Shown here piece after piece: positions 9,321 through 18,449 of a DNA stretch of 62,338 bases. This DNA comes from an uncultured Arachnia sp. (lineage in GTDB: Bacteria; Actinomycetota; Actinomycetes; Propionibacteriales; Propionibacteriaceae), in assembly GCA_947493705.1 (NCBI GenBank), contig CANLSH010000020.1, positions 1 to 62,338 on the forward strand, written 5' to 3'. The notes beneath the pieces were generated by a model. It did not search any database. It was not told the origin of the DNA and was given only the letters and a program-made list of their open reading frames with translations. Each line of letters opens with the position of its first letter. Position 1 is the stretch's first letter. The translations under genes and the position numbers were made by a program.

Positions 9321-10238
9321 GTGCAGGTGAACCGGATGGCGTTGGCATTCGTCGCGCTGATGGTGGCTGCCATGGCGTGGGGGTCCACCGTCGTGGTGGC
9401 CAAGAGCGCATTTGAATCCATTTCCCCCATCGATCTCCTGATCATCAGGCTGATCCTGACAGGCGTCGTCCTGGTCGCTGTGTTCTCCACCCGCCTCCGA
9501 ATGTCCGGCGGCACCGCACTTCGGGGCACCATCCTGGGAGCGCTCTTCACCACGGGAATCGCCAGTCAAATCATTGGACTCCAATACACCCCACCCTCCC
9601 TCTCCGGGTTCGTCACGGCCAGCTATGTGGTCTTCACGGCCATCATCTCCGCAGTCCTGTTGAAGCAGCGTCAGCCTGCCACCACGTGGGCCGCGGTGGG
9701 TCTGACCATCACCGGGATCGTGGTCCTCGCCGGAGGTGCGGCCACGGGTGAGGCAGGGTTCGGATTCGGGGCTGCCCTCACTCTGTTCGGCGCCCTGATG
9801 TTTGCCCTTCACATCGTGCTGCTGGGCCGTTGGGTACGGCCTGACAACGTCCAGCAACTCACCGTCATGCAGGCCCTCGTGGGCACCATCGCCTCCATCG
9901 TGGCGATCCCCTTCACAAGCTTCGAGCTCCCCCACGATCCGCTTCTGTGGGGACAGTTGTTGTACCTCGGCATCTTCTGCGGCGCCGTCACTCTCTTCCT
10001 GCAGAGCTGGGCGCAGAGCCACGTGGCAGCAACACCGAGTGCGGTGATCATGTGCACAGAACCCGTGTGGTCAGTCGTGCTCGCCATCGGGTTCGGTCTT
10101 GAGAACCTCACACCCCAGATCGTCATCGGGGGCACCCTGGTGGTGCTGGCCCTGCTCCTCACCGTGTGGCCGCGCAAGCGCGCACGCGTCATCGACACGC
10201 TCGTCGACGAGCTGCGGAGACGTCGCGGCCGGGCCTGA
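9321..10238 (+). CDS. EamA/DMT-family transporter
   Basis: A 305-aa drug/metabolite transporter superfamily protein with ten predicted helices in two EamA halves. The first half begins FVALMVAAMAWGSTVVVAK and the second begins near FGAALTLFGALMFALH. Substrates of this family include amino acids and metabolites; nothing here shows which one. The start is uncertain: GTG at 9321 is used, but ATG at 9336 is equally plausible. The C-terminal tail is short and basic. It lies 31 bases downstream of the kinase gene, possibly co-transcribed, and converges on the threonine aldolase gene. Confidence 0.85.
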   Translation: MQVNRMALAFVALMVAAMAWGSTVVVAKSAFESISPIDLLIIRLILTGVVLVAVFSTRLRMSGGTALRGTILGALFTTGIASQIIGLQYTPPSLSGFVTASYVVFTAIISAVLLKQRQPATTWAAVGLTITGIVVLAGGAATGEAGFGFGAALTLFGALMFALHIVLLGRWVRPDNVQQLTVMQALVGTIASIVAIPFTSFELPHDPLLWGQLLYLGIFCGAVTLFLQSWAQSHVAATPSAVIMCTEPVWSVVLAIGFGLENLTPQIVIGGTLVVLALLLTVWPRKRARVIDTLVDELRRRRGRA

Positions 10239-10268
10239 GCCCCCCATTTGAGCCGACGCCATCGCAGA

Positions 10269-11312
10269 CTACGGGGCCTGGGCCAGCACCTCGCCCACGG
10301 TGTCACCTGCTGATACGCACTCATCCTTCGTCACATCAAGGTGTGTCACGGCGCGCAGCAAGCGGGGACCCAACACACTGAGACGGACGCCGCGTTCCTC
10401 ACACTGCGCTGCGACCGCTCGGGCGTTGCGCGCTTCCAGCAGCACCACATTTGTCTCGACGGAGCCGGAAGCCACGGCTGTGGGCACACGCTGCACCACG
10501 GCCTGGGCGAAAGCAGCAGCTGCAGCATGGTCGTCCGCGGTGCGGGGCAGATTGTGATCCAGAGCCCACAAGCCTGCTGCGGCGAGAATGCCCGCCTGTC
10601 GCCACCCACCCCCCAGACGTTTGCGCTGGACCCGTGCGCGGGCCATGTCGGCAGCCGAGCCCGCCAGGACGGTGCCGATGGGGGCACCCAGGCCCTTGGA
10701 GAGGCAGAGGCTGACTGTGTCGAAAAGCTGGCCGTATTCCTTCAGGCTTCGGCCCGTGGCTGCCGCGGCGTTGGCAAGACGTGCACCATCGAGGTGGCGA
10801 GCGATGCCGAGCTGAGCAAGCTCCTGACTGAGCCTCGACACCTCGTCGAAGTCCTGCACGGTTCCGCCGCCGAAGTTGCTGGTGTCCTCCACCTCCACCG
10901 CCGCGGTCTCCACAAGGTAGGGCCCGCAGTCGATTGCCAGCATGGCGAGGACATCGTCGGCCACCAGTTTGCCTCGCTCGGATGTCCAGGTCCGCATTGT
11001 CACACCATGGAGGGCGCCGTGGGCACCCATCTCAGCGCGGGCAATGTGGGCCACTGCGTCGCAGAGCACTTCGCCACCGGGTGGCACATGCAGCCAGATG
11101 CCCAGCAGGTTGGCCAGCGAACCGGTGGCGCAGAACAGCGCCGCCTCGTGGCCAAGGAGCTCGGCGGCCCGCTGCTCGAGGGCACCGACGGTGGGGTCCT
11201 CCCCGTAGACATCGTCGCCCACGGGCGCCGACATCATTGCCTCCAGCATTGCGGCCGGTGGTCGGGTGAGCGTGTCGCTGCGCAAATCAGTCACAGCAAA
11301 GCGTTCGATCAC
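10269..11312 (-). CDS. Low-specificity L-threonine aldolase family protein (PLP-dependent)
   Basis: A 347-aa fold-type I PLP enzyme of the threonine aldolase/beta-eliminating lyase family. It opens with DLRSDTLTRPP, continues with DDVYGEDPTV, and carries the PLP lysine in LCLSKGLGAPIG; these are the family's signature regions. The expected reaction is cleavage of L-threonine or L-allo-threonine to glycine and acetaldehyde. The GTG at 11312 lies 13 bases after the aroG stop, so the two genes probably share a transcript. Similar lyases cannot be separated by sequence alone, so no gene symbol is assigned. Confidence 0.88.
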   Translation of the reverse strand: MIERFAVTDLRSDTLTRPPAAMLEAMMSAPVGDDVYGEDPTVGALEQRAAELLGHEAALFCATGSLANLLGIWLHVPPGGEVLCDAVAHIARAEMGAHGALHGVTMRTWTSERGKLVADDVLAMLAIDCGPYLVETAAVEVEDTSNFGGGTVQDFDEVSRLSQELAQLGIARHLDGARLANAAAATGRSLKEYGQLFDTVSLCLSKGLGAPIGTVLAGSAADMARARVQRKRLGGGWRQAGILAAAGLWALDHNLPRTADDHAAAAAFAQAVVQRVPTAVASGSVETNVVLLEARNARAVAAQCEERGVRLSVLGPRLLRAVTHLDVTKDECVSAGDTVGEVLAQAP

Positions 11313-11325
11313 GGAGAACGCTCAA

Positions 11326-12711
11326 TCACAGGTCGCGGGCGCGGAACGCCTGCACGGGATTGTCACGACGGCCGCGGCCCTGACGCAGTCTCGCGGCGAC
11401 GGTGAAGGCCAGCTCCAGGGACTGGTTGCGGTTCAGGCGTGGATCGCACACGGTCTCGTACCTGCTGCTCAGATCGTTCTCGGACAACTGGTGCATTCCA
11501 CCAACGCACTCGGTGACGTCATCACCGGTCAACTCGACGTGGATACCACCGGGCCAGGTCCCCAGCGCGTCGTGGACGTCGAAGAAACCGTTGACCTCTT
11601 CCACCACATCCACGAAGGCACGGGTCTTGTATCCGTTGGCGCTCTCGAAGGTGTTGCCGTGCATCGGATCGCACACCCAGGCGACCTTACGGCCTGATGC
11701 CTCAACGGCCTCGACGATGGGCGGCAACACGTCACGAACCTTGGCGGCTCCCATCCGTGTGATGAAAGTGATGCGGCCTTCGACGTGATGCGGATCCAGT
11801 CGATCCGCCAGCGCGAGGGCGTCGGCGGGTGCGGTGGCGGGGCCAAGCTTGATCCCAAGCGGATTCTGGACGCGGCGCAACAGCTCGACGTGGGCGCCAT
11901 CGAGCTGTCGGGTCCTCTCACCGATCCACAGCATGTGGCCGGAAACCCCGTAGAGCTGCTGCGAGCGGGAGTCGACACGGGTGAGGGCGCGCTCGTACTC
12001 GAGCAGGAGTGCCTCGTGGCTTGCGTAGAAGTCGATGGTGGACAGGGCACGGTCATCGACACCACACGCCACCATGAAGGCCAGGGCTCGATCAATCTCG
12101 CTCGCCAGTTCCTCGTATTCTGTCTCCACCTGGGAATTGCCGACGAAGTCGCGATTCCAGGTGTGCACGCCACGCAGGTCAGCAAAGCCACCCTTGACGA
12201 ACGCCCGCACCAGGTTCAATGTGGCGGCGGAGGCGTTGTACATGCGGACGAGTCGCTGCGGATCATGTGCCCGCGATTCCTCGGTGAACTCGAAACCGTT
12301 GATGGCGTCGCCACGGTACGACGGGTACGTCACATCGTCCCGAGTCTCGTTGCCATTGCTGCGAGGCTTGGCGTACTGACCGGCAATGCGTCCCACCTTC
12401 ACCACCGGCACTTGGGCGGCATATGTCATCACGACGGCCATGGAGAGTTGCACGAGCAGCTTTGCCTTGATGTTGTCCGCCGTCACAGCCGCAAAGGATT
12501 CGGCGCAGTCACCGCCCTGCAGCAGAAAGGCCCGCCCCCGGGCCACATCGGCCAGCTTGAGCCTCAGATCGTCACACTCGCCTGCGAACACCAGGGGAGG
12601 CAGGGCTTCCATGGTGTCGATCGCCTGATCCAACAGGTCAGCGTCGGGGTAGGACGGCTGCTGGACCTGCGGCAGGGCGCGCAGTTCTTCCCTGGACATG
12701 ATGGGTGACAT
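11326..12711 (-). CDS. aroG: Class II 3-deoxy-D-arabino-heptulosonate 7-phosphate synthase
   Basis: A 461-aa type II (plant/actinobacterial) DAHP synthase, first enzyme of the shikimate pathway, condensing PEP and erythrose 4-phosphate. Signature stretches are LLQGGDCAESF (metal-ligand Cys), VVKVGRIAGQYAKPRS, YRGDAINGF, LWIGERTRQ, KLGPA, and VCDPMHGNTFES. Length and motif order agree with the M. tuberculosis AroG-type enzyme. It precedes the threonine aldolase gene with a 13-base gap, and follows plsC by 87 bases on the same strand, so the three may form one transcript. Confidence 0.96.
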   Translation of the reverse strand: MSPIMSREELRALPQVQQPSYPDADLLDQAIDTMEALPPLVFAGECDDLRLKLADVARGRAFLLQGGDCAESFAAVTADNIKAKLLVQLSMAVVMTYAAQVPVVKVGRIAGQYAKPRSNGNETRDDVTYPSYRGDAINGFEFTEESRAHDPQRLVRMYNASAATLNLVRAFVKGGFADLRGVHTWNRDFVGNSQVETEYEELASEIDRALAFMVACGVDDRALSTIDFYASHEALLLEYERALTRVDSRSQQLYGVSGHMLWIGERTRQLDGAHVELLRRVQNPLGIKLGPATAPADALALADRLDPHHVEGRITFITRMGAAKVRDVLPPIVEAVEASGRKVAWVCDPMHGNTFESANGYKTRAFVDVVEEVNGFFDVHDALGTWPGGIHVELTGDDVTECVGGMHQLSENDLSSRYETVCDPRLNRNQSLELAFTVAARLRQGRGRRDNPVQAFRARDL

Positions 12712-12798
12712 GGAGTTCAGGCTACCTCACCTGCGCGTGGGCCCCGGCACACGTCGCGGTCGTGGATACCCGGCACGGGCAGTGGTGGTTCACCCGTG

Positions 12799-13557
12799 TC
12801 AGGCCTCAGGCGCAGCGATCACACCCGGCGGCTGACCGCCTCCTGGTCTGCGGGTGACAAAGGCGTCCGAGCCTCTGTCCTTGAGGTCACCGTGCTTGAC
12901 GCGGCTGGCGTAGACATCCGCATACTCCTGGCCAGTGAGCTCCTGGATTGCGGCGAGCGTCTCATCGGTGACCCACCGAAGCACGCGTGTCTCCCTGTCA
13001 CGACCGGCAAACTCCGAGAATTGCAGGGGCTCCCCCACGATGACGACGGGGCGACTGATCCACGGGATTCCGAATGCGCCACGCACTTTGTGCGTCCCCA
13101 CCACACCCACGGGCAGGACTGGGACATCATTTGCCAGCACCATTCGCGCCAAGCCCGTCTTGCCTTTGTACAGCCGGCCGTCCGGGGAGCGGGTTCCTTC
13201 GGGATAGATTCCCACCAAAGCACCGGAGGACAGGACTTCGGAGATGTTGTTCAGTGAGGTTGCGCTCGCTCGGCCACCGCCCCGGTCCATGGGAACCATG
13301 CCCACAGCTTTCAGGAACCAGGCGACGATGGCGGGGCCCGGACCACCTTTACCAACGAACAGTTCGGCCTTCGCGGGGTAGGTGATCCTGCGAGGAATCA
13401 TGGCGGGGATCACGAGGGAATCCATGACGGCGATGTGGTTGCTCACCAGAATGGCGCCCCCACGTCGCGGAACATTCCCGGCATGAATGATTTTGGCCCT
13501 GAAACCGTATTTGACGAGGGGTTTGAAGATGACTGCCTTGAAAACTGTGTACCACAC
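12799..13557 (-). CDS. plsC: 1-acyl-sn-glycerol-3-phosphate acyltransferase family protein
   Basis: A 252-aa PlsC-type acyltransferase. The catalytic HX4D box is HIAVMD at residues 41-46, and the acceptor-binding PEGTRSPDG motif is at about 119-127, both intact. The enzyme should add the second acyl chain in phosphatidic acid synthesis, or act on a related glycolipid. The N-terminus is amphipathic rather than a full helix, so it is probably peripheral on the membrane. The GTG at 13557 was chosen as the only start ahead of the conserved region. It is transcribed divergently from the alpha/beta hydrolase gene across a 104-bp gap. Confidence 0.88.
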   Translation of the reverse strand: MWYTVFKAVIFKPLVKYGFRAKIIHAGNVPRRGGAILVSNHIAVMDSLVIPAMIPRRITYPAKAELFVGKGGPGPAIVAWFLKAVGMVPMDRGGGRASATSLNNISEVLSSGALVGIYPEGTRSPDGRLYKGKTGLARMVLANDVPVLPVGVVGTHKVRGAFGIPWISRPVVIVGEPLQFSEFAGRDRETRVLRWVTDETLAAIQELTGQEYADVYASRVKHGDLKDRGSDAFVTRRPGGGQPPGVIAAPEA

Positions 13558-13661
13558 GCTGTTCCCGGACTCCCCTCTGGCGCTGGTTCGCAGAACTCAC
13601 TCTAGTCATCGATTCGCCCCCCTGCTTGCGGGGGAGGCATCGCGCGGGGCAGGGTCATGGC

Positions 13662-14399
13662 ATGGACACACGGATCTGGCCCGAGGCGGAAACCCTGCGA
13701 GTGGGCGACGGCACCGTCGGTGTAGTGCTGAGTCATGGGTTCACGGGTTCAGTCATGTCGGTCGCTCCTTGGGCCCATGCCATCGCCGACCGGTGCGACG
13801 CCCGCGTGGTGGCCCCACGGCTGGCCGGCCACGGCACGAGCTGGCAGGATCTTGCAACGACCCACTGGAGCGACTGGTACGCCGATGTTGAGGCCGCGTG
13901 GAGAGAGCTTACGGAAAGTTGCGACACAATTTTCGTCGGAGGGCTGTCCATGGGTGGCGCCCTGGCACTGCGGCTGGCGCAGGAGCATCCGGTGGCGGGC
14001 GTGCTGCTGGTGAACCCCGCCATTGCCAGCAGGAATCGTCTCCTTCCGTTCTCAGGCGTGTTGCGTCACGTCATCAAATCCCAGCCGGGTGTCGTGTCCG
14101 ACATCCGCAAGGAGGGCGTGGAGGAACTCGGCTACGACCGACTCAGCGTGGCCGCGGCCTGGAGCATGACCCGGCTGTGGAAGCAGGTGCGCGCCAATCT
14201 TTCCCGCGTGCGCGCACCCATCATCCTGTTCCGCTCCGACGTGGACCACGTGGTGGATGATTCCAGCCACGAGGCGCTGCTTCGAGCCCTCCCGTCAACC
14301 GAGGTGGTGCCCCTGCACGACAGTTACCACGTGGCAACACTCGACAATGATGCCGAGTTGATCTTTGAACGCTCAGCACATTTCATTGGGCAGGCGTGA
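13662..14399 (+). CDS. Alpha/beta hydrolase (carboxylesterase / monoacylglycerol lipase-like)
   Basis: A 245-aa alpha/beta hydrolase. VVLSHGFTGS forms the oxyanion HGF loop, the nucleophile elbow is GLSMGG, and a likely acid-histidine pair lies in FRSDVDHVV and SYHVATLDND near the C-terminus. It resembles actinobacterial Est30-type carboxylesterases and thermostable monoacylglycerol lipases. The ATG at 13662 follows a GGG-containing leader; starting at 13626 would add twelve Arg-rich residues of no visible function. Its stop abuts the stop of the convergent NlpC/P60 gene with no bases between (TGATCA). Confidence 0.85.
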   Translation: MDTRIWPEAETLRVGDGTVGVVLSHGFTGSVMSVAPWAHAIADRCDARVVAPRLAGHGTSWQDLATTHWSDWYADVEAAWRELTESCDTIFVGGLSMGGALALRLAQEHPVAGVLLVNPAIASRNRLLPFSGVLRHVIKSQPGVVSDIRKEGVEELGYDRLSVAAAWSMTRLWKQVRANLSRVRAPIILFRSDVDHVVDDSSHEALLRALPSTEVVPLHDSYHVATLDNDAELIFERSAHFIGQA

Positions 14400-15581
14400 T
14401 CAGCCGACGCGGCGCGCACCTGAGAAGGGCATCGAGTTCAGACTTGTGATGCGAACGCCGCTGCGAGGGTTGGCCGCATCAACAATCTGGCCGTTTCCGA
14501 TGTAGATGCCCACGTGGCTCACCGGCGAGTAGTAGAAGACGAGGTCCCCGGGCTGGAGGTCTGACTTGGCCACCTGTGTACCCATGCTGAGCTGTGCCCG
14601 GGACGAGCGTGGCAGAGAGATGCCCACCTGACGGTAGGCATAGCTCGTCAGGCCGGAGCAGTCGAAAGTGTTGGGGCCGGAGGTCCCCCACACGTACGAG
14701 CTGCCCACCTTGGACGTGGCGACGGAAATCGCACTCTGGGCGCGGGAACTGTTGGCCGTGGCGGTTGTGGCGGGCTCATCGACGGTCGCTGCGTTGGTGG
14801 GGGCCGGGGCAACGGTGGGCTCTTCTGGCGGAGACATGATGGGGGCGGCGGGCTCGTCTGCGGTAGCCGCGGTGGGAGAAGCGCTGGCGGCAGCTGCCGC
14901 GGCGGCGGCAGCTTCTCGCTCTTCGGCCTGCTCGGCAGCGACACGGGCCAGCCTGTCGGCTTCGTCCTGTTCACGCTGCCGCTGAATTTCGAGCTGGCGC
15001 AACCGTTCTCTTTCCTCGGCGCTCAATCGATCATGAACTGCCTGCGCCTCGGATTCCTTGGCCTCGAACTCTTGTGCCAGCTCCTTCTTGGCCTCGACGT
15101 CCGCCTGCAGGTTGGCATTTGTGCGATCAACTTCGGCCTGGAGCGCGTCCGCCCGGGACTGCTCAACCTGCAGAAGCTGGAGATCTGAATTACTGCGGTT
15201 CGCCTCATTCTGGATGGTTGCCAGGCCGGAGAGGAAACTGGATTCGGAATCACTTGTGAGCAGCTGTGCGGTGACGTCGAAGCCGCCCGACTGCAGCTGA
15301 ACGACAGCAATCTCACCAAGATCCATCGACATGGCCGAAACCAGCGCCTCCTGCTGTTCCAGGTCCTGTGTGACCTCAGCAAGCCTGGTTTGACCCTGAG
15401 CAGCCCGATCGCTGGCCTCAATGATCTCCTGGTCGATCGCGGACGCCTGCTGCTGAATACGCTCGAGAGCTGCTTTGGCCTCCGCAACTGCGTCGGGATC
15501 TGCGTGTGCAGGCACCATCAGCCCGGAAAGCAGCACAGTTGTGACAGCCACGGCCATCGCCCGGCGCAGTGTGATCCTCAA
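14400..15581 (-). CDS. Secreted NlpC/P60 peptidoglycan endopeptidase with coiled-coil domain
   Basis: A 393-aa exported wall hydrolase. A signal peptide (to about residue 27, AHA cleavage site) precedes a long coiled coil rich in Gln/Glu/Ala at about 30-225, a Pro/Ala/Thr linker to about 280, and a C-terminal NlpC/P60 domain. The catalytic cysteine is Cys308 in FDCSGLTSYAY and the histidine is His356 in SHVGIYIG. It should cleave D-glutamyl-meso-DAP bonds; coiled coils in such proteins regulate activity or bind partners. The TTG start at 15581 gives a well-formed basic n-region. Position matches Rv2190c of M. tuberculosis. No terminator separates it from the convergent hydrolase gene. Confidence 0.92.
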   Translation of the reverse strand: MRITLRRAMAVAVTTVLLSGLMVPAHADPDAVAEAKAALERIQQQASAIDQEIIEASDRAAQGQTRLAEVTQDLEQQEALVSAMSMDLGEIAVVQLQSGGFDVTAQLLTSDSESSFLSGLATIQNEANRSNSDLQLLQVEQSRADALQAEVDRTNANLQADVEAKKELAQEFEAKESEAQAVHDRLSAEERERLRQLEIQRQREQDEADRLARVAAEQAEEREAAAAAAAAASASPTAATADEPAAPIMSPPEEPTVAPAPTNAATVDEPATTATANSSRAQSAISVATSKVGSSYVWGTSGPNTFDCSGLTSYAYRQVGISLPRSSRAQLSMGTQVAKSDLQPGDLVFYYSPVSHVGIYIGNGQIVDAANPRSGVRITSLNSMPFSGARRVG

Positions 15582-15626
15582 GATTCCAAACCCCCACAGA
15601 TTTCCATTCGCCTACCTGAGGAAATA

Positions 15627-15848
15627 CTAAACGACTTTCAGGATATCCCCCAAGCGGTGGTCAGGCCGAGTGCTCACCAGACGGAGAGGGGGAACCAGAC
15701 CGGCATCAGCGAGCACAGCCATGGCTTCCACCTCTGACTCCTCAAACTCCACGTCACCGGGTGGCCCCAGCAGGACGGAAATCACACAATCGGTGCACCC
15801 GGCTCCACGAGCGGCGCACCCGTCACAATCAACATGCAAAGTAGTCAT
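15627..15848 (-). CDS. Small Cys4 protein, possible metal binder
   Basis: A 73-aa protein with the pattern Cys-x2-Cys-x6-Cys-x2-Cys inside the first 20 residues (CDGCAARGAGCTDC), followed by VISVLLGPPGDVEF. I recall similar short actinobacterial proteins of unknown function next to NlpC/P60 genes. Four cysteines so spaced suggest zinc or an iron-sulfur cluster, which is inference. The ATG at 15848 is preceded by GGATGGGATT, a plausible ribosome binding site; upstream in-frame codons look less coding. It lies 45 bases upstream of the wall hydrolase gene on the same strand and may be co-transcribed. Confidence 0.65.
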   Translation of the reverse strand: MTTLHVDCDGCAARGAGCTDCVISVLLGPPGDVEFEESEVEAMAVLADAGLVPPLRLVSTRPDHRLGDILKVV

Positions 15849-15971
15849 GAATCCCATCCTGTCCATTCCCTCTGACACTTTGGGAACCACTGATCAATCA
15901 TGTCCTGCTGAGTGAAGTCACCTCACCGCGTGCCTTCGTGATTGTCGGTGGGTCTTTCTAGGGTGTGGGAC

Positions 15972-17738
15972 ATGGCACCTCCTTCCCCTGAGCAGCCGTC
16001 GTTCGACGAACTCGGCACCCACCTGTCCCAGGTGACGTTTTGTGTCGTGGACCTGGAAACCACAGGCGGGGGCAAAGAGAGTTGCATCACCGAGATCGGC
16101 GCCGTGAAGGTCTGTGGGGGCGAGATCCTTGGCGAGTTCCAGACCCTGGTGCGGCCCACCACCCCCATTCCGCCGATGATCCAGGTCCTGACAGGCATCA
16201 CCAACCAGATGGTGGCCGGTGCCCCGGACCTTGCCGATGCCCTTCCACGGTTCGCCACCTTCAGTGCGGGATGCGTCATGGTGGCCCACAATGCGCCCTT
16301 CGACATCGGCTTCCTGCGCCGCGGCCACGAAGAACTGCACATCACCTGGCCCCGTCCACGCGTCGTCGACACGGTGGCCCTCGCTCGTCAGGTACTGCCT
16401 TCGGATGAGGTGCGCAACTGCAAGCTCTCCACGCTGTCAGCGCACTTCAATGCCACCACCATTCCCAACCACCGGGCGCTGAGCGATGCCCGGGCCACCG
16501 TGGATGTCCTGCATGGTCTCCTGGAAAGGGTGGGCGGCCTCGGAGTTCACACGCTGGAGGATCTGTCGGAGATGACCGCCCAGGTCTCCCCTGATCGGCG
16601 CGCCAAGCGCGGATGGGCCGCCACTGCCCCGGAAGGTCCCGGCGTGTACTGGTTCGAGCACACCGGCCCTGATGCTGATTCTCGTCTGCGCACGGAGGTG
16701 CTGTATGTGGGCAAGTCCATCAATCTGCGTCGACGGCTCCGCAACTACTTCTCGGCGGCAGAGAAACGCTCACGCATCCATGAAATGGTCCGCGTGGCCA
16801 CGGGTGTGCAGTTCCTGGAGTGCGCCACCTCGCTGGAGGCGGAGGTGAGGGAACTGCGAATGATCGCCAGCCATGCGCCTCGCTACAATCGGCGGTCCAG
16901 GAAACAGAACCGCCTCGTCTGGCTCAAACTCACCAAGGAGGCCTTTCCCCGCCTGTCTGCCGTCCGCCGCATCGCCGATGAGGAGGCGAGACACTGGGGT
17001 CCGTTTTCCTCCATGGATGCGGCTCTGGAGGCAGCGATGGTGTTGCAGGAGGCATTCCGATTGCGCCAGTGCACCACTCGTCTCTCGCCCCGGACTGCCA
17101 GCGCAGACTGTGCCCTTTCGGAGATGGGCCGGTGTTCGGCACCGTGCCTGCTGGGCGAGGGGGTAGCCGAGCATGCTCAGGCAGTGAAGGAAGTCCGACG
17201 GGCCTGGGATGAGGATGCCAGAGGGGTGCTGCGTTCGGCCCAGCCACGCCTGGCCAAATTGATCGCTGCCCAGCGCTATGAGGAGGCAGGGGTGCTGACG
17301 TCTCGGCTGAAGACCTTCCACGCGACATCCGTGCGCCACCATCGGGTCCGCTCCATCGCCGCCTGTCGCCAGATCGTCGGCGCTGCTCCCGTGGCAGGGG
17401 GCTGGGAGATCCACGTGTTCAGGTACGGCCGGCTGGCTGCTGCCAGTTCTGCGCGAACCTCAGCAGTGCAATCGGTGGCCGCCGAAACGGTCGCCGCCGC
17501 CGAGACCGTCGTCGCACCGCCCCGCGGCATCCCGGCAGGCACCTGGGAAGAAGCAGAGAGGGTGGCGACGTGGCTGGAGTTGCCCGGCGTCCGATTGCTG
17601 GAGACCGACGGGGAGTGGGCGTGGCCGCTGCACGCGGGTCTCCCAGCGGAGCAATTGGCCTCCGAACTCCTGGGTGGCGACATCCTCAACCATGCAATGG
17701 ATCTGGAGTTCAGCCCGCTGTCCATCGAGGTGTCATAG
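15972..17738 (+). CDS. DEDD exonuclease fused to UvrC-like GIY-YIG domain
   Basis: A 588-aa two-part nuclease. The N-terminal domain (about 20-195) is a DnaQ-like 3'-5' exonuclease: DLETTGG with the first Asp-Glu pair, AHNAPFDIGFL, and NHRALSDARAT. The second domain begins at GPGVYWFEHTG and contains VLYVGKSINLRRRLRNYF, the GIY-YIG endonuclease core shared with UvrC and Cho, followed by a UVR-like helix region (LAKLIAAQRYEEAGVL). The fusion is standard in Actinobacteria (Rv2191 type) and is thought to act in DNA repair. Start choice between ATG 15972 and upstream GTG/TTG codons is uncertain. Confidence 0.88.
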   Translation: MAPPSPEQPSFDELGTHLSQVTFCVVDLETTGGGKESCITEIGAVKVCGGEILGEFQTLVRPTTPIPPMIQVLTGITNQMVAGAPDLADALPRFATFSAGCVMVAHNAPFDIGFLRRGHEELHITWPRPRVVDTVALARQVLPSDEVRNCKLSTLSAHFNATTIPNHRALSDARATVDVLHGLLERVGGLGVHTLEDLSEMTAQVSPDRRAKRGWAATAPEGPGVYWFEHTGPDADSRLRTEVLYVGKSINLRRRLRNYFSAAEKRSRIHEMVRVATGVQFLECATSLEAEVRELRMIASHAPRYNRRSRKQNRLVWLKLTKEAFPRLSAVRRIADEEARHWGPFSSMDAALEAAMVLQEAFRLRQCTTRLSPRTASADCALSEMGRCSAPCLLGEGVAEHAQAVKEVRRAWDEDARGVLRSAQPRLAKLIAAQRYEEAGVLTSRLKTFHATSVRHHRVRSIAACRQIVGAAPVAGGWEIHVFRYGRLAAASSARTSAVQSVAAETVAAAETVVAPPRGIPAGTWEEAERVATWLELPGVRLLETDGEWAWPLHAGLPAEQLASELLGGDILNHAMDLEFSPLSIEVS

Positions 17739-17741
17739 AAG

Positions 17742-17781
17742 ACGGCACGGACCGGGCCCGCAAGGACCCGGCCCGTGCCGT
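17742..17781. terminator. Bidirectional terminator hairpin
   Basis: Arms 17742-17759 and 17764-17781 form an 18-bp stem with two mismatches around a GCAA loop. It sits between the convergent stops of the exonuclease gene (17738) and the cyclophilin gene (17800), so it can serve both. There is no U-rich tail, as is common in Actinobacteria. Confidence 0.75.
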
Positions 17782-17799
17782 GCACGATCACCCGTCAGC

Positions 17800-18309
17800 T
17801 CAGGACAGCGTCACCGAGTTGATGACCACGGGAGTCTTGGGCCGATCACGCCCGTCGGTCGGCGTGGCCTCAATGTCGTCAACCACCCGTTGGCTTGCCT
17901 CATCCGCCACCTCTCCGAAGATGGTGTGGCGACGATTGAGGTGCGGCGTCGGACCTGCCGTGATGAAGAACTGCGAGCCGTTGGTGCCCGGGCCCGCGTT
18001 GGCCATCGCCAGCAGGTACGGACGGTCGAAGCTGAGTTCGGGATGGAATTCATCCTCGAACTGGTAACCGGGTCCACCGGTACCGGTGCCCTGCGGGTCC
18101 CCACCCTGGATCATGAAGCCCTGGATGATGCGGTGGAAAATGACCCCGTCGTAGAAGTTCCCGGTGGTTTTCTCTCCGGTTTTCGCATCCTTGTACTCCT
18201 TGGTGCCTCCAGCGAGGCCCGTGAAGTTCTCCACCGTCTTTGGTGCCTGCTCGTCGAACAGGTTGATGACGATGTCACCCAGTGTGGTGTGCAGTGTGGC
18301 GGTACTCAT
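17800..18309 (-). CDS. Peptidyl-prolyl cis-trans isomerase, cyclophilin type
   Basis: A 169-aa single-domain cyclophilin. Recognisable elements are [15 protein letters not shown] (catalytic Arg and the FMxQ strand), [19 protein letters not shown], and HTIFGEV near the C-terminus, all intact. There is no signal peptide, so it should be a cytosolic prolyl isomerase aiding protein folding. It is a single-gene unit: the 3' side has the bidirectional hairpin at 17742-17781, and the 5' side faces the sunset-domain gene across a 140-bp divergent region. Confidence 0.95.
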   Translation of the reverse strand: MSTATLHTTLGDIVINLFDEQAPKTVENFTGLAGGTKEYKDAKTGEKTTGNFYDGVIFHRIIQGFMIQGGDPQGTGTGGPGYQFEDEFHPELSFDRPYLLAMANAGPGTNGSQFFITAGPTPHLNRRHTIFGEVADEASQRVVDDIEATPTDGRDRPKTPVVINSVTLS

Positions 18310-18449
18310 AAGCGGTCCTCTTTCATCGATGTGGTGCCGGATTCAATGGACAAACCTACCTGACGTGGCGCACATCGCCAGTCCGAAGACCCAGGACCCG
18401 GTAGCGTGGTGTCTGCTCGACCACGAGCCACACCCAAGTTGGAGGAAAT

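Noticed and set aside
10341..11405. 354-codon plus-strand frame opposite the threonine aldolase gene
   Set aside because: His/Gly-rich shadow with no family; the minus strand encodes a clear PLP enzyme.
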